NCBI GenBank assembly: GCA_017471825.1
Contig: JAFURQ010000024.1
Location: forward strand, 1 to 37,857
Direction: 5' to 3'
Origin: Clostridia bacterium
GTDB lineage: Bacteria > Bacillota > Clostridia > Oscillospirales > CAG-272
Length of the DNA: 37,857 nt
Below are positions 23,024 to 31,102 of the stretch, piece by piece (position 1 is the stretch's first letter; each line of letters opens with the position of its first letter). A program made the position numbers and the translations under genes. The notes under the pieces are model-generated. The model did not search any database, was not told the DNA's origin, and saw nothing but the letters and a program-made list of their open reading frames with translations.

Positions 23024-25141
23024 TTAGCTTGCCATCAGATACAGATCATTCTTTTCTGCCGCATCACAGACAATAGTGCCTGTGTTTTTGTTGGTAGACC
23101 AATAGATCTCATCTGTTTTAGCATAATTCCATATTGTGCCTATAATGCCACATACACGGAATTCGCCTGTTATGGTTCCGCTGTTCTCACAGTTTATAAA
23201 AATGCCGTAGGTTCTGAACGAAATAGACCACGAGGTCTGGCAGGATACGTATCCGGCTATTCCGCCGACCTGCCAGGACTGTGCCGCGTTTACATTGGCG
23301 GTATTCTTACCGCTGAAGGTGTAATCGCCGTCGGTGCTTGTGGAATAAAGTGCCTGAATTTTTCCTACTATACCGCCGACCATGTTACCTGCGGTAACGT
23401 CTATATTTCCGTTGTTAACGTTTCCTTCTATTATATCACCGATTTTCGGACGCATGCCGCCTGCGATGCCGCCGATACAGCTACCGCCGCCTACGGATAC
23501 AATCTGTCCGTTGTTAGTGGATTTGGAAACGTAGCGAGCACTGACTCCCGCGATACCGCCGACGCAGGCAACGCCCTCCTCGTTTATGGTATCACAGTTT
23601 GAATTTTGACCTGTTGCCGTAATCGTACCGCTGTTTTCGCAAGCCGTGATAATTCCGCCCGTATATCCTATTATACCGCCGACGTAAGCCACGCCTGTAA
23701 TTGCACCGGAGTTTTTGCACATCTGGAAGGTTTCGGATGCAGAGCCCGAGCCTGCAATGCCGCCGACCTCATTTGCAAGTGCCGTGACGGTACCCTTGTT
23801 TTCACAATTGATGACGGTGCGGCAGGTTGAAAGTATGCCGATGATGCCACCCGTGTAACGATTTCCTGTAACAGCACCCTCGTTTGTACAGTTTGCAAGG
23901 CCGAGATCAACGTAGGTATCTCCGCTCTTCCATCTTGACGTTGTGTATCCGCCAATTACTCCGCCGGTACGGGCGCCTGCATTTGCAACGCTTCCGTAAT
24001 TGTTACAGTTCATTATAGTGTAAAGCCAATTTGTTGCGCCGCTCTTATATCCGCCGGGCCAGAAATTGACTCTGCCAAAAACACCGCCGATGCGTCCGTT
24101 TTCCGTATTGGTGGAAAGACCCTTGATTTCACCGTAATTGTCGTTATTCTCGGTGACACCGTCCTCACTATTTACGCTCATACCGAACTGACCCGCAACA
24201 CCGCCGACCTGCTCAAAGCCGGTAACGCTTGCGTAGTTTTTGTTGCCCTTCAGCTTGGAATTTTCAACGTATCCCATAATTCCACCGACGTTATCCATAA
24301 GGATTGCCGAAACGGTTCCGTTTACCGTTACGTTGGTAATGGTACAGTTCTTTGCAACACCGCAAAGTCCACCAACATCACCCGTTGTACCAATGGCGGT
24401 GACACTGACGTTCTCAAGGTTGAGGTTCGTAACGCTTGCTCCGTTCAGCTCATCGAAAAGTCCGAAATTGCCGTTGCTTCCGCTTACGGTGAGGTTGCTG
24501 ATTTTGTGACCCTTTCCGTCAAGAGTACCCTTGAAGCCGGTTATCGGAGCCCATTCAACACCCGTCAAATCAATATCATTTGCAAGAACGAAGGTCTGAT
24601 TGGAGCCAGAAAGCTTCTTGAGCTCGTCTGCGGTTGAAATTGTGGGAATTGCAAGCTTTGACAAATCACCGTTCTGAAGAAGGTGCTTGACCATATCCTC
24701 TGTTTTATCAAAATGAGCGCTGTAAATCCATTTACTGCCGGAGGACTCCATCGGGTTTCCAACGTCGTTTGTGAACCACATGGGACCACAGTTATAGTAG
24801 TAAGTTTCTCCCTCGTACTCTATACTGCCCTTGCAGTACTGATATTCGTATCCGTTATAATCGTAGTGATACGTGACAGATGCCTCTGTTTTTCCAACCA
24901 CAACGAGCTGAATGTTTTCGTCATCCGTTGTAACCATAAAGCCTGCCATTGCGGCACCGCTATTGGTTTTCCAATAATCTCCAAGAACGCGAACCCATCC
25001 TATGTACTCGTTCGGCTCGCTTACGTAAACTATATCCTCGGGATCATACGTTACACTCGAGGAATCGCCGCATGACGCCAGTGCAAAAACAGCAACCGCG
25101 ATTATGCAAAGCATCAAAAATATACGAAGTGTTTTCTTCAT
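23024..25141 (-). CDS. GLUG-repeat surface lipoprotein
   Basis: This 705-residue exported protein has a signal sequence and lipobox LASC with Cys24. A unique N-terminal domain (about 30-170) is followed by TISTADELKKLSGSNQTFVLANDIDLTG-type sequence and then a long array of GLUG-type units (GG[IV][AV]G/GGIIGY patterns, with interspersed N-x-G-x-[IV]-x-G) to the C-terminus. Such repeats form a right-handed beta-solenoid and occur in gut bacterial surface and adhesin proteins. There is no sortase motif; anchoring is by the lipid. A strong promoter precedes it. The target is unknown. Confidence 0.88.
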   Translation of the reverse strand: MKKTLRIFLMLCIIAVAVFALASCGDSSSVTYDPEDIVYVSEPNEYIGWVRVLGDYWKTNSGAAMAGFMVTTDDENIQLVVVGKTEASVTYHYDYNGYEYQYCKGSIEYEGETYYYNCGPMWFTNDVGNPMESSGSKWIYSAHFDKTEDMVKHLLQNGDLSKLAIPTISTADELKKLSGSNQTFVLANDIDLTGVEWAPITGFKGTLDGKGHKISNLTVSGSNGNFGLFDELNGASVTNLNLENVSVTAIGTTGDVGGLCGVAKNCTITNVTVNGTVSAILMDNVGGIMGYVENSKLKGNKNYASVTGFEQVGGVAGQFGMSVNSEDGVTENNDNYGEIKGLSTNTENGRIGGVFGRVNFWPGGYKSGATNWLYTIMNCNNYGSVANAGARTGGVIGGYTTSRWKSGDTYVDLGLANCTNEGAVTGNRYTGGIIGILSTCRTVINCENKGTVTALANEVGGIAGSGSASETFQMCKNSGAITGVAYVGGIIGYTGGIITACENSGTITATGQNSNCDTINEEGVACVGGIAGVSARYVSKSTNNGQIVSVGGGSCIGGIAGGMRPKIGDIIEGNVNNGNIDVTAGNMVGGIVGKIQALYSTSTDGDYTFSGKNTANVNAAQSWQVGGIAGYVSCQTSWSISFRTYGIFINCENSGTITGEFRVCGIIGTIWNYAKTDEIYWSTNKNTGTIVCDAAEKNDLYLMAS

Positions 25142-25176
25142 AACAAGCTCCTTATTTGTAATGTCCTTATATACAT

Positions 25177-25205
25177 ATTATATATTAATTCAACTTAGTT
25201 GTCAA
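25177..25205 (-). promoter_or_regulatory. Promoter of the GLUG lipoprotein
   Basis: On the minus strand: TTGACA (25205-25200), 17-bp spacer, TATAAT (25182-25177), full consensus. The palindrome CAACT-T-AGTTG (25191-25201) lies in the spacer and touches the -35 box, so it is a possible operator. Confidence 0.88.
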
Positions 25206-25213
25206 GTTAAGTA

Positions 25214-25240
25214 CAGCCGACCCCAATGAGTCGGCTGTTT
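25214..25240. terminator. Hairpin after asnS
   Basis: ACAGCCGAC pairs with GTCGGCTGT. The T tract is on the plus-strand side (TTTATTATT); on the minus strand, which asnS uses, the tail is weak. It could therefore be a poor terminator that lets asnS transcription reach the next gene. Confidence 0.55.
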
Positions 25241-25244
25241 ATTA

Positions 25245-26639
25245 TTAATACTCTGCGTTACCAACTGTACGGGGATACGGGATAACGTCGCGGATGTTCG
25301 ATACGCCGGTGAGATACATAATGATGCGCTCAAAGCCGAGGCCAAAGCCGGCATGCTTTGTTCCGCCGTATTTGCGCAGATTCATATACCACCAGTAATC
25401 CTTTTCATCGAGGCCGAGCTCCTTCATTCTTGCAGAAAGAACGTCAAGTCTTTCCTCACGCTGTGAGCCGCCGATGATTTCACCGACGCCGGGAACGAGA
25501 AGGTCCATTGCGGCAACGGTTTTGCCGTCGTCGTTCTGACGCATATAGAATGCCTTTATCTCCTTGGGATAATCAATAAGGAAGATGGGCTTCTTGTAAA
25601 CCTGCTCTGTTAGATAGCGCTCGTGCTCTGTCTGAAGGTCAACGCCCCAATATACTGGGAATTTGAAATCCGCACCGGATTTTTCGAGAATTTCTATTGC
25701 CTCGGTGTAGGTTACCTTAGCATAATCGGCATTGCGAAGGTCGGTAAGGCGGGCAAGAAGAGTTTTGTCAACGAAGCTGTTGAAAAATTCAAGCTCTGCC
25801 TTGCAGTTATCCATAACGTGATTTATGATGTGCTTTATCATATCCCAAGCGAGCTGCATATCGTCGTTCAGGTTGGCGAAAGCAATCTCGGGCTCTATCA
25901 TCCAGAACTCTGCCGCGTGGCGTGCGGTATTTGAGTTTTCCGCGCGGAAGGTGGGACCAAAGGTATAGATATTGCCAAACGCCATAGCGTAGGTTTCACC
26001 CTCAAGCTGACCCGATACGGTAAGGTTTGCACTCTTGCCGAAGAAGTCCTTCGAATAATCAACGCTGCCGTCCTCAAGGCGAGGGGGATTCTCAACGTCA
26101 AGCGTAGTTACGCGGAACATTTCGCCCGCGCCCTCTGCATCCGAGCAGGTGATGATGGGGGTGTGAACGTAAACGAAGCCGCGGTTATGGAAGAAGGAAT
26201 GAATAGCATATGCTACCTCGCTTCTTACTCTGAATACCGCAGAAAACAGGTTGGTTCTCGGGCGCAGATAAGCCTGCTCACGAAGGAATTCAACCGTGTG
26301 ACGCTTCGGCTGGAGAGGATATTCGGGGGTTGAGGTTCCCTCTACCGCTATTTCGGTTGCCTTAAGCTCGAAGGGCTGCTTTGCACCGGGGGTGAGGGTG
26401 AGAATACCCGTGACTATAAGTGCGGCACCAACGTTTTGTGATGCGATTTCGTCATAATTATTTATTTTTTCTCTCTCAAAAACGACCTGAATGCTCTTAA
26501 AATACGAGCCGTCGTTAAGATCTATAAAGCCAAACGCCTTGGAATCGCGAAGATTGCGTACCCAGCCGCCGAGCGTTACGCTCTTGCCGCCAAACGCCTC
26601 GCTGTTTTGGTAAATGCTTTTTATGAGAGTTCTTTCCAT
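25245..26639 (-). CDS. asnS: Asparaginyl-tRNA synthetase
   Basis: This 464-residue class IIb synthetase charges tRNA-Asn. It has an N-terminal OB-fold anticodon domain ([25 protein letters not shown]), motif 2 around [12 protein letters not shown] and [12 protein letters not shown], and motif 3 [15 protein letters not shown] with the AsnRS-type ending IRDVIPYPR. The start [10 protein letters not shown] follows AAGAGGAA; the frame is open further upstream, but that part overlaps the mgtE terminator. No T-box leader is seen. Length is normal for the family. Confidence 0.95.
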   Translation of the reverse strand: MERTLIKSIYQNSEAFGGKSVTLGGWVRNLRDSKAFGFIDLNDGSYFKSIQVVFEREKINNYDEIASQNVGAALIVTGILTLTPGAKQPFELKATEIAVEGTSTPEYPLQPKRHTVEFLREQAYLRPRTNLFSAVFRVRSEVAYAIHSFFHNRGFVYVHTPIITCSDAEGAGEMFRVTTLDVENPPRLEDGSVDYSKDFFGKSANLTVSGQLEGETYAMAFGNIYTFGPTFRAENSNTARHAAEFWMIEPEIAFANLNDDMQLAWDMIKHIINHVMDNCKAELEFFNSFVDKTLLARLTDLRNADYAKVTYTEAIEILEKSGADFKFPVYWGVDLQTEHERYLTEQVYKKPIFLIDYPKEIKAFYMRQNDDGKTVAAMDLLVPGVGEIIGGSQREERLDVLSARMKELGLDEKDYWWYMNLRKYGGTKHAGFGLGFERIIMYLTGVSNIRDVIPYPRTVGNAEY

Positions 26640-26699
26640 TTGCTTTTTCCTCTTGATGAAAATATTTATACTATAATGAATAAGTATATCACAAAATAA

Positions 26700-26753
26700 A
26701 AGGCATTTCAATGCTTTTGGCAAAAAAATTACTGCCTTTTGCTTGAAATGCCA
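26700..26753 (-). terminator. Terminator of mgtE
   Basis: GGCATTTCAA pairs with TTGAAATGCC, with inner pairing GGCA/TGCC, followed on the minus strand by TTTTATTTTG. Confidence 0.85.
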
Positions 26754-26758
26754 TTAAT

Positions 26759-28174
26759 TTACGGTGACGTGAATGACGATGCTATGAAGAAATACACCAC
26801 AAGTGAGAGCGCATCAACAATTGTGGTTATAAACGGAGATGCCATTACCGCAGGGTCGAAGCCGATTTTAGCGGCAACCATAGGCAGCATCGAGCCAATT
26901 ATTTTAGCGATAAGTATAGTCAATGCGAGAGTTACAGCCACGATTAGTGCAACCTCAACGGTGACGGTGGGATTATTCATTATAAGTCCGTCAACCAGAA
27001 GCACCTTTCCAAACGCAACGGCACCGAGTGCTACACCGCAAAAAAGACCGACTCTGATTTCCTTCCACAGCACCCTGAATATATCGCTGAATTCCACCTC
27101 GCCAAGCGATAAGCCGCGGATAAGCGTAACCGAGGACTGACTGCCGGAGTTTCCGCCCGTGTCCATAAGCATCGGTACAAAGAGCACGAATACTGCGGCG
27201 AGAGTTGCCTCGAAGCGATTGAGTATAGTGCTTGAGAAGGTTGCGGATATCATAAGCAGAAGAAGCCACGGAATACGCGATTTGAAAATGCCGAAGGCGG
27301 TGGTTTTCAGGTAAGGGGTTTCGGTGGGCGTGATTGCCGCCATTTTCGCGAAGTCCTCTTCGGTTTCCTCTTTTATGACGTCGATTGCGTCGTCAACGGT
27401 TACGATACCGACAAGACGGTGCTCCGCATCAACGACAGGCAGAGCCAAGAAGCCGTATTTCTCGAACTTTCTCGCAACCTGCTCCCTGTCGTCAACGGTA
27501 TTGACGAATACAACCGAATCCTCCATAATTTCGGAAAGCTCGGTATCGAGAGAGGATATGAGAAGATCCTTGGCGGTTACAATACCGACAAGGCGTCGGT
27601 AAGCATCGGTTACGTAACAGGTGTATATTGTTTCCTTGTCAATGGCAACCTTACGGATATGGTCGAGCGCCTCGCGCACGGTCATACTGCCGCGAAATCG
27701 CACGTACTCGGTTGTCATTATCGTGCCTGCAGAATCCTTTGGATAACGGAGAAGCTGATTTATTATGGCACGGTTTTCGTGAGTAGAGGCTTTGATTATG
27801 CGCTTAACAACGATAGCAGGCATTTCCTCTATTATATCAACTGTATCGTCAAGATAAAGCTCCTCAAGCATCGAGGAAAGCTCGGTATCGGTAAACGAGG
27901 CTATTATGTCCTCCTGATATTCGCTGTCCATCTCTACAAATACCTCGGAGGCTATCTCCTTTGGCAAGAGTCTGAAAAATACAGTGCGGTATTTGCCCTC
28001 GATTTCTTCAAAAATCTCTGCTATGTCTGCTACGGGAATATCAGAGAGCAATCTGACAAATTCAGAATATTTTTTCTCATCGATAAGCTTTACAAGATGC
28101 TCTGCCTCGGGCAAGGATTTTTCTTCAACCACGGGCATATCAAGTTCATTTAAGGTTGTTTTTCTTTCTTCCAT
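26759..28174 (-). CDS. mgtE: MgtE-type magnesium channel/transporter
   Basis: This 471-residue protein has an N-terminal superhelical MgtE_N domain (about 30-150), tandem CBS domains (about 155-270, which gate the pore by sensing cytoplasmic Mg2+) and five C-terminal transmembrane helices. The pore signature GGNSGSQ is at 340-346. It imports Mg2+ along the gradient. GGAGG precedes the ATG. It is expressed from its own promoter through a roughly 140-base leader that contains a terminator and a competing hairpin, so transcription attenuation is likely. Confidence 0.94.
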   Translation of the reverse strand: MEERKTTLNELDMPVVEEKSLPEAEHLVKLIDEKKYSEFVRLLSDIPVADIAEIFEEIEGKYRTVFFRLLPKEIASEVFVEMDSEYQEDIIASFTDTELSSMLEELYLDDTVDIIEEMPAIVVKRIIKASTHENRAIINQLLRYPKDSAGTIMTTEYVRFRGSMTVREALDHIRKVAIDKETIYTCYVTDAYRRLVGIVTAKDLLISSLDTELSEIMEDSVVFVNTVDDREQVARKFEKYGFLALPVVDAEHRLVGIVTVDDAIDVIKEETEEDFAKMAAITPTETPYLKTTAFGIFKSRIPWLLLLMISATFSSTILNRFEATLAAVFVLFVPMLMDTGGNSGSQSSVTLIRGLSLGEVEFSDIFRVLWKEIRVGLFCGVALGAVAFGKVLLVDGLIMNNPTVTVEVALIVAVTLALTILIAKIIGSMLPMVAAKIGFDPAVMASPFITTIVDALSLVVYFFIASSFTSP

Positions 28175-28216
28175 TTTTCACCCTTTCCTCCGACAAATCA
28201 CGGAAAAAGGGGAAAT

Positions 28217-28303
28217 TTAGGCGCAAAAAAAGGGCGCCGACGCCCGTGAAAGAGTCGGATAGATATTTAATTGTCGATAATTACTACTTCGACCAACGTC
28301 CAC
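28217..28303 (-). CDS. Possible 28-residue leader peptide upstream of mgtE
   Basis: On the minus strand AAAGGAG is followed nine bases later by GTG and 28 codons to TAA. The ending is rich in Pro/Ser/Ala/Phe (YPTLSRASAPFFCA). The last codons run through both the terminator hairpin and its competitor. This matches the layout of leader-peptide attenuators. The GTG start and short length make it uncertain. Confidence 0.35.
   Translation of the reverse strand: MDVGRSSNYRQLNIYPTLSRASAPFFCA
28225..28258 (-). promoter_or_regulatory. Attenuator with competing hairpins upstream of mgtE
   Basis: The terminator is GGGCG-TCGG-CGCCC (28245-28232) followed by seven T on the minus strand. The alternative stem pairs CCGAC (28258-28254) with GTCGG (28241-28237), which destroys the terminator. 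A further stem GTCGA/TCGAC lies upstream (28272-28292). No M-box consensus is visible. Confidence 0.7.
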
Positions 28304-28324
28304 GATTTGCGGCTCCTTTATATT

Positions 28325-28353
28325 ATTTATAAAACACACAGGTTTTATGTCAA
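28325..28353 (-). promoter_or_regulatory. Promoter of mgtE, inside the murC terminator loop
   Basis: On the minus strand: TTGACA (28353-28348) with TATAAA/ATAAAT 16-17 bases on. The -35 box lies in the loop of the hairpin CACAGGT/ACCTGTG (28369-28337), which probably ends murC transcription. Confidence 0.75.
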
Positions 28354-28369
28354 TATTTTACCACCTGTG
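28337..28369 (-). terminator. Hairpin after murC overlapping the mgtE promoter
   Basis: A 7-bp stem with a loop of about 19 bases is followed by TGTTTTAT on the minus strand. It is of modest strength. Confidence 0.5.
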
Positions 28370-28379
28370 ATTTATTTTG

Positions 28380-29756
28380 TCAACTGTTTATCAGCAGATT
28401 TTTTACCTCAGTCATATCCCGAGCCCCCATTATTATAATCGCTCCCTCGGTTTCCCGTAATTTCCCGACAAGCTCGCTGTATGATTCTATTACCTCGGCA
28501 CCGATAGCAGATGCGAGTGCCTCCGCAGTTATGCCCTCTATTACACTCTCCCGTATGCCCGCGATCTCGGTAAGAAAGACAAAATCTGCCTCTCGAAGCT
28601 CCCTTACAAAATCATTCCACAGTGCCTTTGTCCTTGAATATGTATGTGCGCCGAAAATCAAGGTTATCTTGCCACCCGTGTCACTTTTTACGGCCTTAAT
28701 TCCCTCTCTGATTTCGGTGGGATGATGAGCATAATCATAGTAAACCCGACGACCGTCAAGGCTACCTAAAACCTCAAGCCTTCGGTCTATGCCACGAAAG
28801 TCAACAAGCGCCCTTCTGCAATCATCAAACGGGATTCCGTGCTCCATAGCACAGGCGATTGCGGCGGTGGCGTTTGAAACGTTAAATTCTCCGAGAAGAG
28901 AAAGCGTCACCTCACCAAGCGGCTTATTCTTATAATAAAGCACAAACGACATCGCGCGCGGCTTCCCTGACGTTATTTCATACCGATAGTCCGCTCCCAT
29001 CTTCTTTCCAAAGGTAACTAAGGGGCGGTTTAATTCGTCGCAAAGCTCCGAAAGCGCTCTATCATCCGAGCAGACTATACTTTTACCCGCTCCTTTCATT
29101 GCCGAAAGGAACGAAGCCTTTAATGAATCAAAGCTGTGAAAATAGTCAACGTGATCGTATTCAAGATTAAGGAAAACACAGGTATCAAGCGGAAAATGCA
29201 AAAACGAGTCCTTGTATTCGCACGCCTCGCAAATAAAATAATCAAGCGCACCTATTTGAAGCTGTGAGCCACCTATTCCGAGCGATGCACCCGACAGTGT
29301 TGTGGGCTGCTTTTTGCCAAACGAGAAGATGTGCGATAGCATAGCGGTAACGGTGCTTTTACCGTGACTGCCGGCAATCCCTATGCACTTTTCGTAGCAG
29401 CTCATTATTGCGCCGAGATATTCAGCTCTCGATACCGCAACAATTCCCCGCTCGCGTGCTTTACGAAGGGTTGGATCGTTTTCACTTACGGCAAGAGAGT
29501 AAACCAAAAGGGTTGTATTCTCCGGCAGGCATTCTCCGCTTGTGATGCTGACTCTTGCGCCTGTATTCAACAGGGCATCAACGTACTCGCCGTGGCTCGC
29601 ATCGCTTCCCGAAGCGGAAATCCCAAAATACTCGCTTAAACGGAAAAGAGCTGACATTCCAACCCCACCTACACCAAGAAAATGCACGTGAGCCGAGGCG
29701 GCGTTTATAATTTTCATAATTTTGCTTTTACCTACGTTAGAGTGGTTTTCCGACAT
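28380..29756 (-). CDS. murC: UDP-N-acetylmuramate--L-alanine ligase
   Basis: This 458-residue Mur ligase adds L-alanine to UDP-MurNAc with ATP, in the cytoplasmic stage of peptidoglycan synthesis. The N-terminal Rossmann domain opens with VHFLGVGGVGMSAL. The ATP loop is GSHGKST (129-135), where most MurC have GTHGKT. The central-domain blocks CEYKDSFL and NLEYDHVDYF and the C-terminal DYAHHPTEI also identify MurC rather than Mpl or MurD. I use ATG 29756 (MSENH), preceded by AAAGGCGG. It stands outside any mur cluster. Confidence 0.93.
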   Translation of the reverse strand: MSENHSNVGKSKIMKIINAASAHVHFLGVGGVGMSALFRLSEYFGISASGSDASHGEYVDALLNTGARVSITSGECLPENTTLLVYSLAVSENDPTLRKARERGIVAVSRAEYLGAIMSCYEKCIGIAGSHGKSTVTAMLSHIFSFGKKQPTTLSGASLGIGGSQLQIGALDYFICEACEYKDSFLHFPLDTCVFLNLEYDHVDYFHSFDSLKASFLSAMKGAGKSIVCSDDRALSELCDELNRPLVTFGKKMGADYRYEITSGKPRAMSFVLYYKNKPLGEVTLSLLGEFNVSNATAAIACAMEHGIPFDDCRRALVDFRGIDRRLEVLGSLDGRRVYYDYAHHPTEIREGIKAVKSDTGGKITLIFGAHTYSRTKALWNDFVRELREADFVFLTEIAGIRESVIEGITAEALASAIGAEVIESYSELVGKLRETEGAIIIMGARDMTEVKNLLINS

Positions 29757-29847
29757 ATTTCCGCCTTTCTGTATATAATAGTTCAAAATTTGTCATATCG
29801 TTTACAAAATATAAACAAATAGTTTTTATTTACATTATTTTTTTCGC

Positions 29848-29864
29848 GAATATTTTTAATATTC
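29848..29864 (+). promoter_or_regulatory. Palindrome upstream of spoVG
   Basis: GAATATT-TTT-AATATTC is a perfect inverted repeat in a very AT-rich region just upstream of TATAAT (29871-29876). No good -35 box is present, so it may be a regulator site. Confidence 0.5.
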
Positions 29865-29921
29865 TTATTATATAATATATTCGGTTCTATAAAAAAGTTT
29901 ACTTCAGGAAGGAACATTATT

Positions 29922-30221
29922 ATGCAGATTACAGACATAAAAATCAGAAAGTTTTTTGATGAGGGACCTATGAAGGCTATCGTTTCGGTAACGTTTGACG
30001 ATTGCCTCGCCGTACACGATGTAAAGGTTATTTACGCAAGAGAGAGATTTTTTATCGTTATGCCCTCAAGAAAGAATCCCGATGGAACATACCGCGACAT
30101 AGTACACCCCATCAATGCGGATTTCAGAGCTGCGCTCGAAGAGGCTGTTATTGATGCTTATCACGTTCAGCTCGTTGCTTCGGAGCACGATGCCGCAGAG
30201 GATGATACTGTAATTATTTAA
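29922..30221 (+). CDS. spoVG: SpoVG family RNA/DNA-binding regulator
   Basis: This 99-residue protein matches SpoVG throughout (MQITDIKIRKF, IVSVTFDDCLAVHDVKVI, FIVMPSRK, HPINADFR). SpoVG binds nucleic acid and affects septation, sporulation and virulence genes; it is also found in non-sporulating Firmicutes, so its presence does not prove sporulation. CAGGAAGGA precedes the ATG. The acidic tail is normal. Confidence 0.95.
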   Translation: MQITDIKIRKFFDEGPMKAIVSVTFDDCLAVHDVKVIYARERFFIVMPSRKNPDGTYRDIVHPINADFRAALEEAVIDAYHVQLVASEHDAAEDDTVII

Positions 30222-30237
30222 TTAGTTTCATAACGCA

Positions 30238-30281
30238 AGAGGACCGATACAGAAACGAAGCTCTGTATCGGTCCTCTGTCT
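30238..30281 (+). terminator. Hairpin after spoVG
   Basis: AGAGGACCGATACAGA pairs perfectly with TCTGTATCGGTCCTCT around eight bases. The T tract is weak (GTCTGTTGTT). Confidence 0.75.
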
Positions 30282-30330
30282 GTTGTTGGATAGGCTACTA
30301 AAAAATAGTCCTTCAAATTGCGAAATTCAA

Positions 30331-30359
30331 TTGACAAACGGCGCGTGTGGTGATATACT
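30331..30359 (+). promoter_or_regulatory. Strong promoter of the SGNH hydrolase
   Basis: TTGACA (30331-30336), 17-bp spacer, extended -10 TGATATACT (30351-30359). Confidence 0.9.
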
Positions 30360-30387
30360 TATCAAAAAAGGTAAGGAATGAAAAAAT

Positions 30388-31032
30388 ATGAAAAAGCTTG
30401 GAAATATAGTGATATTCGGTGACAGCTATTCAACCTACGAGGGATATATCCCCGAGGGATATGCAGCTTATTACTCAGGGCACCGCGAAGGCGAGCCCGA
30501 CATCTTCGACGTGAAAAATACGTGGTGGAGCAGATTGCTCGCGGCAACCGATTCAACGCTTATACAGAATAACAGCTGGTCGGGCTCGACGATAGGATAC
30601 ACGGGATATGAGAATTCGGATTGCTCTCACAGCTCGTCGTTCATATTCAGATTTGAAGAGATGCTGGCAGATGGCTTTTTCGAACGCAACAAAATCGACA
30701 CTGTATTCGTTTTCGGCGGCACGAATGACAGCTGGTTCAACGCACCGCTTGGAGAGCTAAAATTCCAGGGCATTGAAAAGAGCGATCTTTTCTGTGTGCT
30801 CCCCGCAATAAGCTATTTGGCAAAGCGACTTAAGGATGAGCTACCCAATGCGAGAATAATATTTATCGGCAACTGCGACATAAAAAGCGAAATTGCAGAC
30901 GCTATGAGAAGCACTTGCGAGCATTACGGTATTTGCTACGTTGCCCTTTCGGAAATAGATAAAATCAACGGGCATCCGACAGATCTCGGTATGGAGCAGA
31001 TCTGTGAGCAGGTGCTCGAAGGCATCGACTGA
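30388..31032 (+). CDS. SGNH/GDSL-family hydrolase
   Basis: This 214-residue cytoplasmic hydrolase has block I GDSYS (11-15, nucleophile Ser13), block III GGTND (110-114) and block V NGHPT with His196. The usual Asp just before the histidine appears as Asn194, so the catalytic acid is uncertain. The family deacylates esters, often O-acetyl groups on sugars. No signal peptide is present, so the substrate is intracellular. It is a single gene with a strong promoter and terminator. Confidence 0.88.
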   Translation: MKKLGNIVIFGDSYSTYEGYIPEGYAAYYSGHREGEPDIFDVKNTWWSRLLAATDSTLIQNNSWSGSTIGYTGYENSDCSHSSSFIFRFEEMLADGFFERNKIDTVFVFGGTNDSWFNAPLGELKFQGIEKSDLFCVLPAISYLAKRLKDELPNARIIFIGNCDIKSEIADAMRSTCEHYGICYVALSEIDKINGHPTDLGMEQICEQVLEGID

Positions 31033-31044
31033 ATCGATAATAGA

Positions 31045-31084
31045 TAAAAAGGACAGAGAATTTTCAAATTCTCTGTCCTTTTCT
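31045..31084. terminator. Bidirectional terminator, SGNH hydrolase and coiled-coil protein
   Basis: AAAAGGACAGAGAATTT pairs perfectly with AAATTCTCTGTCCTTTT around TC. Confidence 0.93.
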
Positions 31085-31102
31085 TAACGCACTGTGCAAG
31101 TA

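Noticed and set aside
26640-26700. T-box leader before asnS
   Set aside because: There is no room or T-box sequence, and the mgtE terminator occupies most of the gap.
28217-28320. M-box (Mg2+) riboswitch in the mgtE leader
   Set aside because: The conserved M-box opening and its length of about 160 bases are missing. The structure seen is a short attenuator.
29760-29921. Sigma-H-type promoter for spoVG
   Set aside because: spoVG is sigma-H dependent in Bacillus, but no clear AGGA...GAAT pair with the right spacing could be seen here.
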